From assembly GCF_015706575.1 (NCBI RefSeq), contig NW_024037074.1, positions 16,295,334 through 16,359,333 of the forward strand: a stretch of 64,000 nucleotides of DNA, in the 5' to 3' direction. The translations under genes were made by a program, and so were the position numbers. Every line of letters starts with the position of its first letter. Within the stretch, counting starts at the first letter, position 1. Below are positions 22,986 to 34,894 of the stretch, in pieces. This DNA comes from Patiria miniata (taxonomy: Eukaryota > Echinodermata > Asteroidea > Valvatida > Asterinidae). The notes under the pieces were generated by a model. It did no database searches. It was not told the origin of the DNA and was given only the letters and a program-made list of their open reading frames with translations.

Positions 22986-25081
22986 ATGGCTTCAAAAGAT
23001 ATAAAGTTAGCAATAAATCTCCTCCAAACCTATGGTGGGAGGGATAAAGTCATGAGAGTAATAGGCTACGGGTCATTGTTTCTGTCAGGTCTCGTGAAAT
23101 CATCGGCAAAATCAAAGAAACTGCTGACCATTTCTACGGAACTCAGTGCCTGCCGCACGATCCTACGGCTGTTTGATGATTTGCCGATGTTGGGGTACTC
23201 GTTATCATATGGATTGGGAACACAGGTACTAGGCACTAGCCCATAAAAAATAAATGAGGGGTGCCGCAAGAAAATACAACACTTTATTTTTAAGTCATTA
23301 CGGCATTCCCACTAATCACTATTGTGGGGTTTTGGGGTGTTTTTTTTTTTGCCGTTGCTACATGTACTTTTTCGGAAGCTCACTGTTCGATCTGCATGCA
23401 TCAGGTTACTTTGCTTTATAAAATGAAATTCAGAACCAGTATCGTTGCCAAATCCGGACATTAAGGAGGGGTCGTAGTACAAACTACATGTGGGGGGGGG
23501 GGGGGCACACCACAACAAAAAAACACACATATAATTTTTACGTTTATGGTTTTTGCCGATTGGGGAACAGTTACTCATAATTAAAGCTTACAACATCAAT
23601 TTCGAACAACAGTTTTTCATCACTCTCTTGATATCTCAGCCCCCCCCCCCCATAATAAAACCAAACTTACTGTATCTTTCCAACGCCAGTTTAAGAATTG
23701 AAAGTATTAAAATATTGAAAAATATTTATTCTTGTACTTTGTAGGAAAAGAGCTTATGGCTACGAGTGTTAGGCCTTGCCAACAACCTGATGGATCAGCT
23801 CTTCTTTCCCCTGGAGCACATAGCCTGGGCGGCCGACAAGAAGCTCATTAATGTATCATCCTCACCATGGTGGGTGCTGTGCATAGCAGCCTGGGGACTG
23901 TCATTGAGTTTCAGCATCTTGAGGTGAGTTTAAGTTGAGTCGGTGAAGCCAAACGGTGGGGGAGGTGGACCCTTCTGCTCAGGGCCTGTGGCACATCCAC
24001 CCCCCCCCCCCTTTTCTCTTTATAGCCTAAAAGCTTTATGAAATTGCGCATATTATAAGCACACTCAGCAGGAAACATGCTAAGTGTTGTTGTTGAAGGA
24101 CAAGCACCTACATGAGTGGAATATCTTGACATTCAATTGTTTTACTCTCAAATAAAACTTGTTTTGTTCTGTAGGAGTGTAACAATGATCATGGGACTGA
24201 GAAGAACACGGAAGAAACTAGAACAGGAGATCCAAATGGAGGACCCTACGGGTACAGCCAGCAGGTGAGATAGCCTTAGTCTGTCCAGTGATGTGTTTTA
24301 TCTACATGTAATTCAGACATTTAGACTAGTGAGTGGTGTGACATCCATAGTTCCGACTGGGGAAGTATTACAGGCAGCTCTGGTGTCAAATTTTAAGCGA
24401 GTAATTTGGACTTGAAAAAGGAAAAGAATGGAAGCCTTGTTGAGTGCCTGAATTAGGTCTCGGCACTGCCGTAATCTTGGTGCAATACACAGATGCACTT
24501 GATTGATTCTTGTCATTTAGCCAGCGACAGGAACTGCAGTTAATTGTTTTTCTCACTAATGACTGCTTAAAGTAGTAAATTTTCACTCAAAAGGATCACT
24601 TTTGTTGAAACAGTCAATATTTGTTTTGATTAAACCCCAAACATAGATTCTTTACAGTTATTGGATCAAACCAAACTGGCACTAATGTACTTCTGTTTTC
24701 AGTTTGAAATTCATTTAAAACATTTGCTCTTCTGCAAACCACCCCTGATGAAGTGCCTCCATCTTGTTATGGCAGTCACTCAAGACAGAGAATATTTTGC
24801 TAAGGCGTCATAACGGAACTTATTTGTGTTCTAAACACAGGCAAGAATCCACACAAATGGAGGGACAGCAAATAACCCGTCTCAAACAAGCTGAGCGCGC
24901 CCACTTCCTGGAGATCCTTAAACACGCCACGGATCTCTGCAACGCCATCCACTGGATGCCTCCAGGCTTCCTCTGGGGAGGTAAGCTCTCCAACACCACC
25001 GTGGGTTTCATGGGTACCATCTCCTCCATCCTGTACCTCCGCTCCGTGGTTCAGCAAACGCAAGCCACGCTTGCTGTGTAA
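22986..25081 (+). CDS. PEX11G: PEX11G, peroxisomal membrane protein PEX11-gamma (4 exons, 249 aa)
   Basis: Membrane-shaping factor of the peroxisome division pathway. The exons are 22986-23225, 23745-23923, 24175-24264 and 24841-25081, all with GT-AG junctions in matching phase; the total is 750 nt including TAA. The start ATG follows a run of A and gives MASKDIKLAINLLQTYGGRD, paralleling the human N-terminus MAS...ALESYRGRD. Diagnostic blocks shared with human PEX11G are TELSACRTILRLFDDLPM, LANNLMDQLFFPLEHIAWAA, a WW followed by the first membrane segment (about 122-143), NAIHWMPPGFLWGG, and VGFMGTISSIL in the second membrane segment (about 222-240). Length is close to the human protein (241 aa). 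An AATAAA lies at 25396-25401, 315 nt past the stop. No defects seen. Confidence 0.95.
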
Positions 25082-25395
25082 CAAAATTTCATTGCTTCCT
25101 GCGAAGGGAAATTTATGCGAACTGTGTTCAATTTTATGCAAGAATGCTGTTGTGAAATGTAGTGTCATGGGTTGAAATTTAAGAGGACAGAATTTTATAG
25201 CTTTTAACAAAGTTGTTGGGGCTTTGTTTGCCTGTAATTTTATGAAAGTTTTTTTTATTTAAAGAAATTCAACTCATGTTTTAACATAGTTGTAGTCTTG
25301 CCATGATGACTGCGATAAGTCTTTAAAGCTAGACTTTATTTTTTTCTAATGGAAACTTTAAAAAAAGTCAAAATCAGAGGTTGTCTTCCATTTTT

Positions 25396-25401
25396 AATAA
25401 A
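25396..25401 (+). terminator. Candidate polyadenylation signal of PEX11G
   Basis: A canonical AATAAA hexamer 315 nt after the PEX11G stop. A second AATAAA lies near 25486. Which is used cannot be told. Confidence 0.4.
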
Positions 25402-27110
25402 GTTGTGGAAGAAAAATTAAGTTAACCAATAATGGTTTGATCAAGTAGCCTTTAAATTGCCTTTGAAATCTGTCTCAGAAACACCAATAAATCTGTAATG
25501 ATTAGCATGTAAAACATTGATTTAACAAATGTTAATTTTATTTTTTTCTATTACAGTATACGCAGGTGACCATTCATGATGCTTAAGTTGTAGTAATGTT
25601 TAATCACTAAACACAATTTCAAAACACAGCCACTTTTATTCATTCTATCTATATATAGATCTCTCTCATAGAACGCCATCTTTATAGAAAAATTACAACT
25701 GCGTGTTTAATATCAGGTGCGTGTGCACGTGCGCAGTGTGCAAAATGTTCACGCACGCGTGATGCTCAAATTTCTGTGAAATACAGCGCAGCCAATGCAC
25801 GTCACAAAATTTGACGCCCAACATGCCGATGCACGTGGCAATCTGTCGGAAGTGACATCATTTGAGAGAGACCTATTATGTTTGCTCTTACAAGCATCTC
25901 CAGCTTAAGACTGTGCTTAAATTTGTTCATTTGACCACCATTAGAGCACAAATTCCCAAAAAAAACATGTAAATGCCTATTACACTAATCAAAGTCACAT
26001 AATTTTGACCTTTTAACTATGCATACAAGTACATACTCTCTATCATCTGAAAATTGTAAATAAATGCATGTATTTAAAGCAAATGGTAAAAAAATGGTGG
26101 ATGTAGAAGGGAAGTACAAGTTTGGTCACAAACGTTTTATGTACATTTTAAAGCTAAATATTCTGTACAAATATTAAAAAGAGAAAAATTGATAAAATGT
26201 TTATATTATTTGGTTGTATTTGGAAGCATGATAATGCACCATTTAAGGGAAGCTGTTGGTATAATATAAAATTGCATATAATAAACAATTTGTTGAACAC
26301 CACAAACACTGATTTATAATTGTTCACAAATATGACAAAGTAGAATATGACATACGATTAAAATGTTGCACAAATACTGTTAAGATCAGTCCTAACTACA
26401 AGTTCAATATATGCACTAGACACTGATATGCATAGCAACAGTTAAAGATTTGTTGTGCTGCTTTAACAATGAACAGACATTTATACAATAGTAACAACCA
26501 CAGATGTATTAAGAAAAGCTAGAAAATCTACCAACATCAATTTTTTTTGGAAGAATCAAGAAAGTGTTGTGAACATTCCATGGAGTATAGTTACACATAC
26601 TGAAGACTGCGAACCCAATCTGCTAAGAGGTCTTGGTTGGGTTCAACTCCCAGTGGTAAAAGACATCAAATGGACCAACAAGGCAGCCTGATAACTGATA
26701 CGCATCTCTGGAGAGAGTTATGCGCTAGTTCAATGGAATGTAGAAATCAAAGACTCGACATTTCTGACATGAAATTGATGACTCAACACTGAATCATGCC
26801 ATGTACGACACTGATCTTTCTTTACTTTCCAAACAGTCATCAAATGTCGTTCACTGGTGGTATAGAGTCATGCCTAAGCAATTCCCTTGCTACATCAAAC
26901 CAATGGACTTTGGTTGGTCTCACAAATACTGGGAAGAAAAACACAATTGCTCACCACAGAAAATCAAAGAGGTCCGTTATCTTTTTTGGCTAAGGAAGCT
27001 TGTGATTTCGGCAGCTTAAGTGGAAGTTGTAATAAGCCTACAATACCCTTATAATTTACAATTTCTTCTTCTGAGTAAAATTTTCAAAATACCATAATAT
27101 ATAAATAACC
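25402..27110. other. Intergenic DNA between converging genes
   Basis: AT-rich with no recognised gene. At about 25655-25880 a stretch bounded by CTCTCTCATA and TTTGAGAGAGA may be a further short inverted-repeat element, with weak ends. A GGTTGGGTTCAACTCC motif near 26634 resembles a Pol III B box, but no SINE body was recognised. Confidence 0.35.
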
Positions 27111-27601
27111 TTAAAGAGGTTGTGGAATGCTCGAAGACATTTCCGTCATTTTTCGGGTATATGTAGCCTAAGGTGTGAGGAAATAAAAACGACTATTGTT
27201 TCTGTCATAAAATGAGTACAAAAGGTACATTTGAGAGCTGTTTTTCAAGTCCTGTCATGCCTGTTTCGACCCAATCGTGCAATTTGTGTAAAAGTCGTCG
27301 TTGCGGGCAGCAAACAAAACACAGTAAATCGTGACGTAATAAACAGGACTCCCGATGCAGAGTAGCATAAACGAGTCCTGTTTATTACGTCACGATTTAC
27401 TGCGTTTTGTTTGCTGCCCGCAACGACGACTTTTACACAAATTGCACGTTCGGGTCAAAACAGGACCTAAAAAATAGCTCTCAAAAGTAACCTTTGTACT
27501 CATTTCATGACAGAAACAGTCGTTTTTATTTCATCACACCTTAGGCTACATATACCCAAAAAATGACGGAAATGTCTTCGAGCATTCCACAACCTCTTTA
27601 A
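27111..27601. mobile_element. 491-bp near-perfect palindromic element flanked by TTAA
   Basis: Two arms of about 230 bp are near-perfect reverse complements around a short centre (about 27340-27370). The outer ends read AGAGGTTGTGGAATGCTCGA and its complement, each preceded or followed by TTAA. A TTAA target with no other duplication is what piggyBac-type transposons leave; assignment to that superfamily is inference, since no transposase is present. A transcript through it would form a very long hairpin. Confidence 0.7.
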
Positions 27602-28718
27602 ACCTCATATCTTAAAAGAGTACAGACAGTTTTAGTAGCACACATGAAGTAAACATATTTTTGTTTGAGGGTTACTTATTTTGATATAAAAGTATTCTGT
27701 GACTAAAATTATTTAAAAAAAAAAATCAATTAGCATATATTAGTGATTTGTTAAATAAATAAAGTATGACTGAAATAAAGCTACTGTACTTCATTGCATG
27801 TATGTGTTATGCATTACTCGAGTTACTTGCTTTTTACGTACTGTTGGGATATATGGTATTAAGTATTGAAAGCACCTTTTTTTTTAAATATCAAAAAAAT
27901 TGCAAACTGTTGCCCATATACTAATAGCCAAAAAAAATAACATACTTCAAAATAAGAGTGGCAAGAGGGGGTTATACTGTATATTTACAAATTGATAAGC
28001 ACCAATTCAACAAATTTGGTCCAAATACCATTTTTTTTAAATTAAAATTGTGAGTTCTTGTTAATACAGAAATGTACCTCAAGAAAAGTATGGCAGTTGA
28101 ATGAAAATACAAAATATAAAATAACTTTGTTTTAAAAAGCAGCACATTGCAAAGTTTTGTGGTTAAAAAGTTTTTAAAAAATCTTAACGGCCAGCCATTT
28201 CATGCAGAATCTACTAAATACTTTGAAAGACATAATTTCTAATTACATAGAGTTACGGAAAGCTTACAAGTCAGAGTTCAATTTACTGTTTAGTTGTTCA
28301 GTTTAAAAATAATAAAAAAGTATTGCATATTGCATTTAACTGTCCTGCCACTCTTCACTATAATTAATACTTTCTTAATATTTTTGGCAGTCTTAAATGC
28401 ATTTTCTCTTGTTTTAGGACAGGAAAAGTGTATTAGTTTTTATTTTGTTTTTTCATGGGGGGGGGGGAGGAGGGGTCAACAATTGTTTCTCCCTCTTTTA
28501 AATGGGCAGGATGTTTCTAGGGGAATGTTTTTCCCTTAGACGTTTTTTCATAGTGGCATATCTGAAAAAACTTACCTTGAATAACTTCTTTCAACATTGA
28601 TATCTTGCATCTTATTCATCTTAAGATATCTTAAGATGTGCAGAGATGTGAGATATGTTTCATCTGGATGAATGGGAACATGTCTTAAAATTGCCACAAT
28701 TTCTCAAGGTTGAGGAGG
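27602..28718. other. Intergenic / 3' UTR of the EGF-receptor gene
   Basis: AT-rich, with no further gene. Read on the minus strand, an AATAAA (plus TTTATT, 28439-28444) lies about 275 nt after the receptor stop and may end that transcript. A G-rich run sits near 28458-28476. Confidence 0.4.
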
Positions 28719-29758
28719 TTAATCCCATTTGCTGTTATCTGGTTCAGGGCTTTCTGCGTGCATCAAATGGGCGTAGCCTGCTGCCACCTTGCTCGGTACC
28801 TCATTTCCCTCCAGAGGGCGCTCTAATCGGACTTGAAAATCAGCAGGACTGCTCTTACTGGCTCCAGAGGAGGAGCGCTTGTTTGGTTTGGCATACTGGG
28901 GGATTTCGCTCTTTGGCTTGTTGGGTTTGGCGTAGTGTGGAATCTCCTGCTGGTCTGCCTGCTGTTGGCTCTTGCGTTTCATGGGTTTGGCATACTGCGG
29001 GATCTCACTCTTTGCTTTCTTACCCGACGAGGCATCCGTCTCCGGCTTCTGCTGATGAGAACCTTGATCTGGCGGAGGAGGAGGAGGGACATTCATCCTG
29101 GGACTCCCGCTTGCATCTTTGGACGACCTCTTTGGATCAAATCCCACATACGCATTTTCGTACGCCTGCTTGTCGCCCGCGGATTCCTTCCTTGGAAGTT
29201 TCAAGGAAGCGCCCTTGCGCTGGGTTTCGGACAGGAGGAGTTCCTTTCGCGGGCTCTTGAGTGAAGATGCCTTGCGATTGCCGAGTGGAGATGGGCTCAT
29301 CCTGGCGTAACCAGAGGACTCACTGTTTGTGCCTTGGTGGTCCCCAACCGGAGGGCCAGTGAGGGGATAGCTACTAGCGTCCTCGTAGCTTCCATCATCC
29401 TGGAGAGAGCTGTATACCCCATCTGCGTCAACCGGTCTACGGATGGACCTCTCGCGGGGCAAGAAATCAAGCCTGTCATAGGATTCTTCTACTGCAGCCT
29501 CCCCCTCGCCTTTCAGTACTTTCAGTTCGTCGACACTGACATACGAATATTCCGATGGTCCATTCTCGGCATGGACAGTGACATTACCAGTGGTGGCATA
29601 GGGTGAGATGTCATTTGCTTCAGCATGCTTTTGGAGTAAATCTGGCATATTTTGGTGAAGTTCTTTTACGTCTTCGTACCCACTTGTGGGCCTAAAAGGA
29701 GCAGATGAGTGCTGAGCTGGGGGGACTGGTAGACTGCTTGCATCATCGTAAGGATTAC
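28719..29758 (-). CDS. Receptor exon 7: cytoplasmic signalling tail
   Basis: This 1,040-nt last exon encodes about 346 residues. Tyrosine motifs in order: NPYDD, GYEDV, SPYATT, YSYVSV, YSSL, SYEDA, GYARM, AYENAYVGF, QYAKP, HYAKP, QYAKP and GYAHL. YAKP fits the pYxxP consensus for Crk-type SH2 domains and YENA fits pYxN for Grb2-type; both are general rules applied here by inference. A seven-proline run (PPPPPPP) could bind SH3 or EVH1 domains. It ends SPEPDNSKWD. There is a GC-rich open frame on the plus strand opposite, treated as a shadow. Confidence 0.82.
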
Positions 29759-32700
29759 CTACAAAATAAATTCGTGAAATTCATGAATGAATTCAAAATA
29801 ATAATCTGGAAGGTTATCTCGAAACACTAATGTTTTTAAAATTCCCTATGATCTCAATGGCAAGTTCTGTTCCATTTCCTTTTTAAACAAACTTAAGAAA
29901 ATTCCTGAAAATACAATAAAGGCAAAATTCACAAACATATTTCATATGAGTAGGGACATGTTTCAAATTTCACAAGACATTTTAACAAATTTTGCAAGAT
30001 GGCCTTCACAAACTTCAAACTACCTATAGAAACACACCCTTTAATTTGTGGGTCAGTTGGGCATTTGTGTTGGAGGTCACCGCATCTTTAATACAGCATG
30101 CTGAGTACTTGATATACGTGCAGTACCGGTACATTAAACCCTAATGGTCTTACAGGAAGACAGCAAATCCTGTTCGTTACCTGCGACCGCATCTGTCATA
30201 GGTACTCTCTCAGCCGCTTCCTGATTTCGGCCCGGCTTCCTGTTTAGACAATAGACAATCAGGCCAAGGGAAAGGTGTTATCAGGGCCAACGGAAACAAA
30301 AGGCATGCCTAAGTAAATAAACCATGCAATGGTTTCTATGGAATCTTTGAGTTGACAAAATTTCAACTTCCGGCAAAGAAGAGCAAACAAGGATGACATG
30401 CTAATATTTGTTCACGAAATGAGGAAACTGCAGTTCTACCCAGAAATAACCAATTTTTTTTGTTCGGATTTGATTATAGTATTCACAGTGTCCACAGCAA
30501 AAAATTTGTTTTTAATTTAATTTTATAATTGCATAATAAAACTTTTCCCAGGTTCATATATTGTTTACTTAAGCATGTGAACTTACAAGATTAGGGAAAT
30601 TCTCAGGTATGCTCAACTACTGTGATTTTCAGCTTCAAAGGCATTTTCATTAAAGGAAATAAAATCCAAAAAGGAAATCTCCTGATCCGATGAAAAGTTG
30701 AATGACTGAAACATCCTTAAACTTAGGAAATGTCAGTTCAACAACCCTACGCAGACCCGTTTTTAAGAATTATGCCTGATTCTGTTGTACATGTATGTTT
30801 TCAAGATCCTTCATTTTTTTTTTCTTTAGTTTTCAGAAGTAAACTATTTAAGAGGTCACAATCGGTCAAAATGCTCTTCCTCACCTCCTGGCATACTGTG
30901 TACAAACCAATGGGGGTCTTGACCAATATTGACCCCAGTAACAACAAGGCTGACAATGCATGTTTCCATAGGAGGGTTAGCCTCCAACATTATCAACTGT
31001 ATACAGTTCGTGTATGCCAAGTTTTCAGGGATGCCTACGTCGCTTATTATACACTGGCTGTGCATGTTAGCTTCTATTGTTTTCAAGCCATAATTTACTT
31101 AAATGCAAGCTTAGACATCTGGTTTTTATCATACAGAGTCTGGCAGGAAATCGGAGACAACAACATGTGTCTGCAACTCATCTAACAAATGAGTATTGTG
31201 TAATGGATTTCCCATAAGGAAATAGGGATAAAGTGACTGATAATAAAATATTACATCACTTGCGTGACAAACAGGACTGTTTGTTTGGAGGCGTGGAAGG
31301 TTATTTTGTCTAAATTCTCTTTTGCTTAAAGATGATACCCCATGCTCTTAAAAAAAAACGTTTTTGTTTTTTGTTTTGTTTTTTTGTTTTTTTCTTTCTT
31401 TTTTTTCTTTTCTGCTAACGAAATTTCAAATTTTCAATTTTCAATTGTTTTGTTTGACTGATTAAAGTATTTCATTCCGATTTTGGGCGTCTGTAACCCT
31501 CTGAAAAAGGAATTTCATTTTGTGCTCATCCTGTAAATTCCTCCATTATTTCTTGAAGATGGTCCGTGGAGGGGTGACCACTGCCTGAATCCTGCAAAAT
31601 CCTGCGGCAGTGACTGTCAATATGTTGAGGCTTGGCCAGTGACATCCTGGAGCAGTACAGAGGATTTCAAGTATAGTCCAGGCCTATATTTATGCATGGC
31701 TGAGCAAAAACAACACAAGGTCCGGCCCAACACCTTGACAAAGTGCATCCTATGAAATCAGTAACGCACTTTTGCCATGTAACCTCCATCCTCCAAATTT
31801 CTCCACTTTGGCAAAGAGGATTTTTGAAAGATTCAGGGCGGTTGGGGTTAAAAAATGTGTTCAAATTTCTTGTAATTGTCTACCCTTCCTAAACCCTCTT
31901 TGGAACAACACAAAAATAACCTGGCATTTACACTGTGTGAAAAAAAAATCTGAACTATCCAGAAAGAATTGAAATAAAGAACTAACTAAACACATGAGAC
32001 TCACCTTGCATTCTCTCGCCTCGTTCTCACCAGGCACACGATCAGTATTACCACGACGATAAGGAGAAAGGCAGCCCCGGCTGCCGTGGCAACCACTAAG
32101 GTCATCATGGGCTTCCCTTGGCCAGACGGGGTCAGTTTCGATCCCTGCAGATGTTTGGCAGTTGTGTTCGGGAAAACGGTCTGAGCCGTGGGAGGAAGCC
32201 TGTTTGGAATATTCCCTGTCAAAAAAAGGAAATCAACAGAATAGAAGTTTAATGGTTCAATCTAAGGATGTGACTTAGCAAATATTTTAAATACCGTTTA
32301 AACAGTTAGCGATTCCACTAAGTAGAAAATTAGACAAAACATTTAAAATCCATCAGGCTATTGGGGACGTTTGTAGAGGATTATAAAATACAGGATTTAA
32401 AGAAAGGTAGAGTCTGGTCACTATTGATTTCAGATTCACAGATTTCCCCTCTCTAGAGTTGGGTAGCCTGGGGGATTTGATTAAAAATATCGGTTGGTTT
32501 GTGCCCCCTTCCTCTCCTCCTATACAAATCTTTTTCTTTCTTTGAACCTTAGTTGAATACAGTACCTGTTGGACAGTCTGCTGGTGAGTAGCACACACCA
32601 TCAACTAGGCAGTCGCACGGGGCCGTGCAATCTGGGCTGCCCTGTGATTCGGCACCACAGAGGCAGCGTCCTGTTATCGGATCGCAGGAGCCTATAGGGC

Positions 32701-34713
32701 ACTGGCATCGCTGTAGGCAGTTCAGTCCATACGTCCCCCACGGACACGCCTGGCTGCACGCCTCGCCCATCCAGCCCCTCGCACACTCGCACTTGTGCGT
32801 GGCGGCGTTGCACGTGGCGCCGTTGACGCACATCGGAGAGCACAAGTTGGTGCAGTTCATGTAGGCCTTGGCAGGAACACACAGGTTACAATCCTCGCCA
32901 GTATAATCTGGAAATATAAGAATCTGTTTATAGCCTAGGTTCTAACGAAAGACTTATACCAACAGGGGCAGACCGCACCAAAATTTATCCTAAAAATAGG
33001 TTTTGCCAAAAAAACATGCGTTAACCCTTGCATGGTTACTTTATGCAGAGTCCAAACAACAATCAACAGACTCTTTTTCAAGCTAATATACATACACCAT
33101 ACACGTAGTAGGGTCTGGTAGACCAATGAGTATGAAAAGGTATATATGTTTAAGGGCGACTTATTCATTGCAATCCTGACAACATTTGGTTCTTACCCAC
33201 AGAGCAGTGGCATCTCTTATGCACAGTCAGACAATCTCCGTTTTTACACTCCAAGCTGCAATGGTCCAGGCACTTCCGGGCATGCCATCGAGGCACGCAT
33301 AGACTGCAATCCGGAAGGTCGTAGCCAGTCTGGCAGATACACTGCCCATCCTCGCACCGTCCACCATTCAGGCACTGGCGTCCTCTGCAAGGGCTCGGGG
33401 GAACATCGGGATCGGGGTCCGGGACAGGAGAATTGGTTGTGGTTACTTCCGGAGAGCCAGGTACCGGCGTTTTCCTCCTTGAGCTGCAGTCCACTCCCCA
33501 GAACTCCGGCGGACACTCGCAGCTGCCCGTCTCCCAGACGCAGTGGCCACCGTTGTGGCACGGGTACTGGCAGGGAGAGGTGCAGTCAGCTGTGGTAGTT
33601 TGGCAGACTTCGCAGGTATGCGACGTGGTACTGCAGTAGGTGCCATTCACACAGGGGCATTCAAGACCTGACAACAAATAGACCAGGTTAGGAGGTTTAA
33701 AGAAGCCAGCGTTTAACAGGAATTACGGTGGAAAAGTCTCAAAGTCAAAGACATACATCAATATTTTTGTTGTTTTCACTCAAAAGTTGTGAAGGTCTAG
33801 TACCTGACCATCTGCATACATGGTTGACTTGTGACGGGGGGCCACCACATGTAGCACGTTGCAATCTAAGTCTGAAAAAGAAACAAAGATGAACAGCGGA
33901 TCAGATTGAGTGGCTAACCACCCCTTTTGTCTTCTGAATGAAGATTATGTACAACTTACTGGAAAAAATTCTTTTTCTAGAAGGCTTTTAATTGGTCTCT
34001 CTATAAAAAGGACATGTAAAAAAATTAAATAGTTTCTCGCCCAGGCTTTTTAAACAAAGGAGGCAGCCCCATTTCTTTCTTTTTTGTGTGTGAAGATGGC
34101 AGATTTTTCAAGATGGATTTTTCCATTTTTTCAATTCTCCTGCTGATACTTTTTAAGTCCAAATGAGCTGTAACCCTTTCTGACAGATTCTAAATTTTAA
34201 AACATAGCTGCAATTTTGCTGGAAGCACATAAAAGACAAAATACACTGCAAAGTATGATTTAAAAAGTTTTAAAGAGGCGGTGATGAAAAAAAGGAAGCA
34301 GGCGTAGACAAGAATTAAGAAACTGATTTAGTTTTTTACTTGGTCTAAATTCCAACATTTCAGTCACTCCTCTTTGAAAAATGCCAGATAAACAACTGAA
34401 ATGACAACAAAAACTCGACCAAATTTACTCACACAGTCACACATGAAACTGTGTAGGTTAACACTGTCAAATCTTCAGAAGTTCAGTGCTTAATCTACGT
34501 GGCCTAATTATATAATTTTTGTAATTAACAGTCTTCTCTGGAGACTCGACGTGGGACACTTAATGATTTTGCTGGACACTTTTTGCATGTGATTTGCACA
34601 ACTCACCTCCTCACATGAAAGCTCTCCGGCTCAGCAAATCCCACGGAAAGAAACATCACAATCCCGAAAGCAATCAGCCAAGCATCTGACCTCAAGACCC
34701 CGAAGACGGCCAT
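28719..34713 (-). CDS. Type I membrane receptor with EGF-like modules and tyrosine-rich tail (7 exons, 765 aa)
   Basis: The exons, 5' to 3' on the minus strand, are 34607-34713, 33804-33871, 33197-33667, 32566-32907, 32005-32215, 30181-30239 and 28719-29758. Every junction is GT-AG with matching phase, for a total of 2,298 nt. The order is: signal peptide (about 1-27), cysteine-rich EGF-like modules interrupted by a Thr/Pro linker (VPDPDPDVPPSPC), a stalk, one transmembrane helix (about 369-392, VVATAAGAAFLLIVVVILIV), then a 373-residue cytoplasmic tail. The tail has an NPYDD motif, YENA, a proline run and three copies of IP[QH]YAKP. The overall plan resembles the CED-1/Draper/MEGF and scavenger-receptor class F group, which bind debris or ligands and signal through tail tyrosines. 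The exact family is unresolved, so no symbol is given. Ligand and role are not shown by the sequence. Confidence 0.85.
32566..33667 (-). CDS. Receptor exons 3-4: EGF-like ectodomain
   Basis: Exon 3 (33197-33667) holds two EGF-like modules, CQYPCHNGGHCVWETGSCEC and CRGRQCLNGGRCEDGQCIC, separated by a Pro/Thr linker, and then a module starting CLDHCSLECKNGDC. Exon 4 (32566-32907) adds CVNGATCNAATHKCECARGW, CPWGTYGLNCLQRCQCPIG and CDCLVDGVCYSPADC, closer to laminin-type or MEGF-type EGF repeats. Both exons begin with the phase needed by their neighbours. No calcium-binding EGF consensus was evident. Confidence 0.82.
34607..34713 (-). CDS. Receptor exon 1: start codon and signal peptide
   Basis: MAVFGVLRSDAWLIAFGIVM followed by FLSVGFAEPES: a hydrophobic core and a small-residue cleavage site after FA. 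It ends in phase 2 at AG/GTGAGT. Exon 2 (33804-33871) continues in phase with RLQRATCGGPPSQVNHVCRW, and exon 3 starts G-LECPCVNG. The foldback element begins 150 bp upstream of the ATG. Confidence 0.8.
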
Positions 34714-34894
34714 GCCTAATCAAAGAGCTCCCACCAATCTCATCAAGCTCCATGAACAGCGCGTACCGCACACGGTCGGCCCGCGACCGAGCAGATATAC
34801 GGGTCAAGCGATTGACGGGAGAACGGGCGGCGAGCGCGAGGACGGGGATGATGGAAGGCGGATATGGAACGCCAAAGAGGCATTTAATGTGATC

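Noticed and set aside
28655-29264. Plus-strand open frames of 143-201 codons
   Set aside because: Antisense shadow of the receptor's last exon, which has signal-motif content and in-phase splicing.
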